From Setophaga petechia (taxonomy: Eukaryota; Chordata; Aves; Passeriformes; Parulidae): 64,000 nucleotides of DNA. The stretch lies in the NCBI GenBank assembly GCA_024362935.1, contig JANCRA010000003.1, positions 8,980,001 to 9,044,000 on the forward strand, read 5' to 3'. The notes under the pieces are model-generated. The model had not been told where the DNA came from. It searched no databases and saw only the letters and a list, made by a program, of their open reading frames with translations. Positions 63,383 to 64,000 of this stretch are shown in pieces. Both the position numbers and the translations under genes were made by a program. Each line of letters starts with the position of its first letter. Position 1 is the first letter of the stretch.

Positions 63383-64000
63383 TGGTCAGAGGGGGGACAG
63401 GCTCTGTCAGTCACCTCCTGGCTAGAGAGCAGCTGAAAGGTGAGGATTGCTGGAAATGAGGGAGATTCAAATCCTGGGAAATCAACCCCAGCCCTGGAAA
63501 AGCGAGAGAATGGGGCAGTGGGAGAACATGCTGTCTGAGAAAGTCACAGAGAGACAACAAATTCAAAGCTACCTCTGGGGCTGCTCCCCTCCTTGCCTCT
63601 TTCACTGCTAGGGCTGGTTTCTAGCACAAGGAAACACATGGAGGATTTTGGCTGGAGTCTGAAATATCCAAACTCAACTACAGCTCCTGAGGCTCTAGGG
63701 CAATGGTTGTCCCACTGAGCTGTGGGATGTGGAGGCTGGAAAAGCATCCAAAGGGTACAGACTGCCACATCTCCTAGACACAGTGATTGGGGACAGGCCA
63801 TGGTAACTGTGGCATCTGATCTCATGGATCTGAGAAATACAGGTAAAAAGGGCTGGAATGAAAGGAAAAGGCACCCATGGCAAAAAACCCCATCACTGGG
63901 AAAACCCAGCACAAAAAACCCCCTCACATTTATTTGAGATATTTATTGGCGTCTTTAATGTAGTAGTGACCTTGGGTTTCATTTTATTTCCTTTAAACAA
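63383..64000. other. Flank right of the CpG island
   Basis: No gene was recognised. A plus-strand donor-like AAAG|GTGAGG lies at 63439/63440 and a minus-strand donor-like GGAG|GTGACT at 63415/63414. Neither is linked to a credible coding frame. Confidence 0.45.

Noticed and set aside
62707..63459. 250-codon plus-strand open frame, the longest in the window
   Set aside because: It runs through the CpG island and then three tandem G-rich repeat units; its composition is Ala/Gly/Arg low complexity, then a repeated peptide. Equally long frames exist on the opposite strand. No domain was recognised.
63411..63605. Minus-strand frame ending in AGG-AG|GTGACT, in phase with EVL exon 2
   Set aside because: It would add about 63 unrelated residues before EQSICQ, which no EVL I know has. 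One frame in three would match by chance, and the exon at 19732 fits far better.

Overview
The window is vertebrate nuclear DNA and almost certainly avian, probably songbird-like. It has long introns, sparse coding sequence, one CpG island, several CR1 LINE 3' ends (octamer-type ATTCTATG termini and a CR1 reverse-transcriptase remnant), and solo retroviral LTRs with TG...CA ends and 6-bp target-site duplications. No prokaryotic gene organisation is present, and most open frames are chance or shadow frames.

The one gene I can identify is EVL (Ena/VASP-like), on the minus strand. Two coding exons are certain. One at 11320-11488 and one at 4395-4572 have exact splice sites and compatible phase, and together encode nearly the whole EVH1 domain. 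A short first coding exon at 19732-19742 is very likely. It carries a start codon with good context and a strong GTAAGT donor in the right phase, giving an N-terminus MAGT-EQSICQ. It sits below a promoter-like array of GC box, ETS site and TATA-like box. The window therefore reads, right to left: upstream region or a long alternative first intron (about 20-62 kb), EVL exon 1 (19.7 kb), intron 1, exon 2 (11.4 kb), intron 2, exon 3 (4.5 kb), and part of intron 3 (1-4394). Exon 4 and the proline-rich and EVH2 parts lie outside the window.

At the far right, 62.7-63.1 kb, is a CpG island with two adjacent RFX-type X-box motifs. It has a consensus splice donor on the minus strand (62352/62353) and another on the plus strand (63439/63440). 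It could be a second, upstream EVL promoter and/or a bidirectional promoter. Between it and EVL exon 1 lies a candidate minus-strand exon (52925-53175) that holds a complete 74-codon reading frame for a small single-pass membrane-type protein. This is the best candidate for something undescribed.

Repeats: three solo LTRs (24.0, 26.8 and 42.5 kb), a cluster of three CR1 pieces (55.6-57.9 kb), a smaller CR1 tail (8.4 kb), a 38-bp minisatellite with a 76-bp higher-order form (59.3-59.7 kb), a 51-54-bp G-quadruplex-type tandem repeat beside the CpG island (63.2-63.4 kb), a (CA)25 microsatellite (12.7 kb), and minor simple repeats. I saw no tRNA, rRNA, CRISPR or other protein-coding gene.
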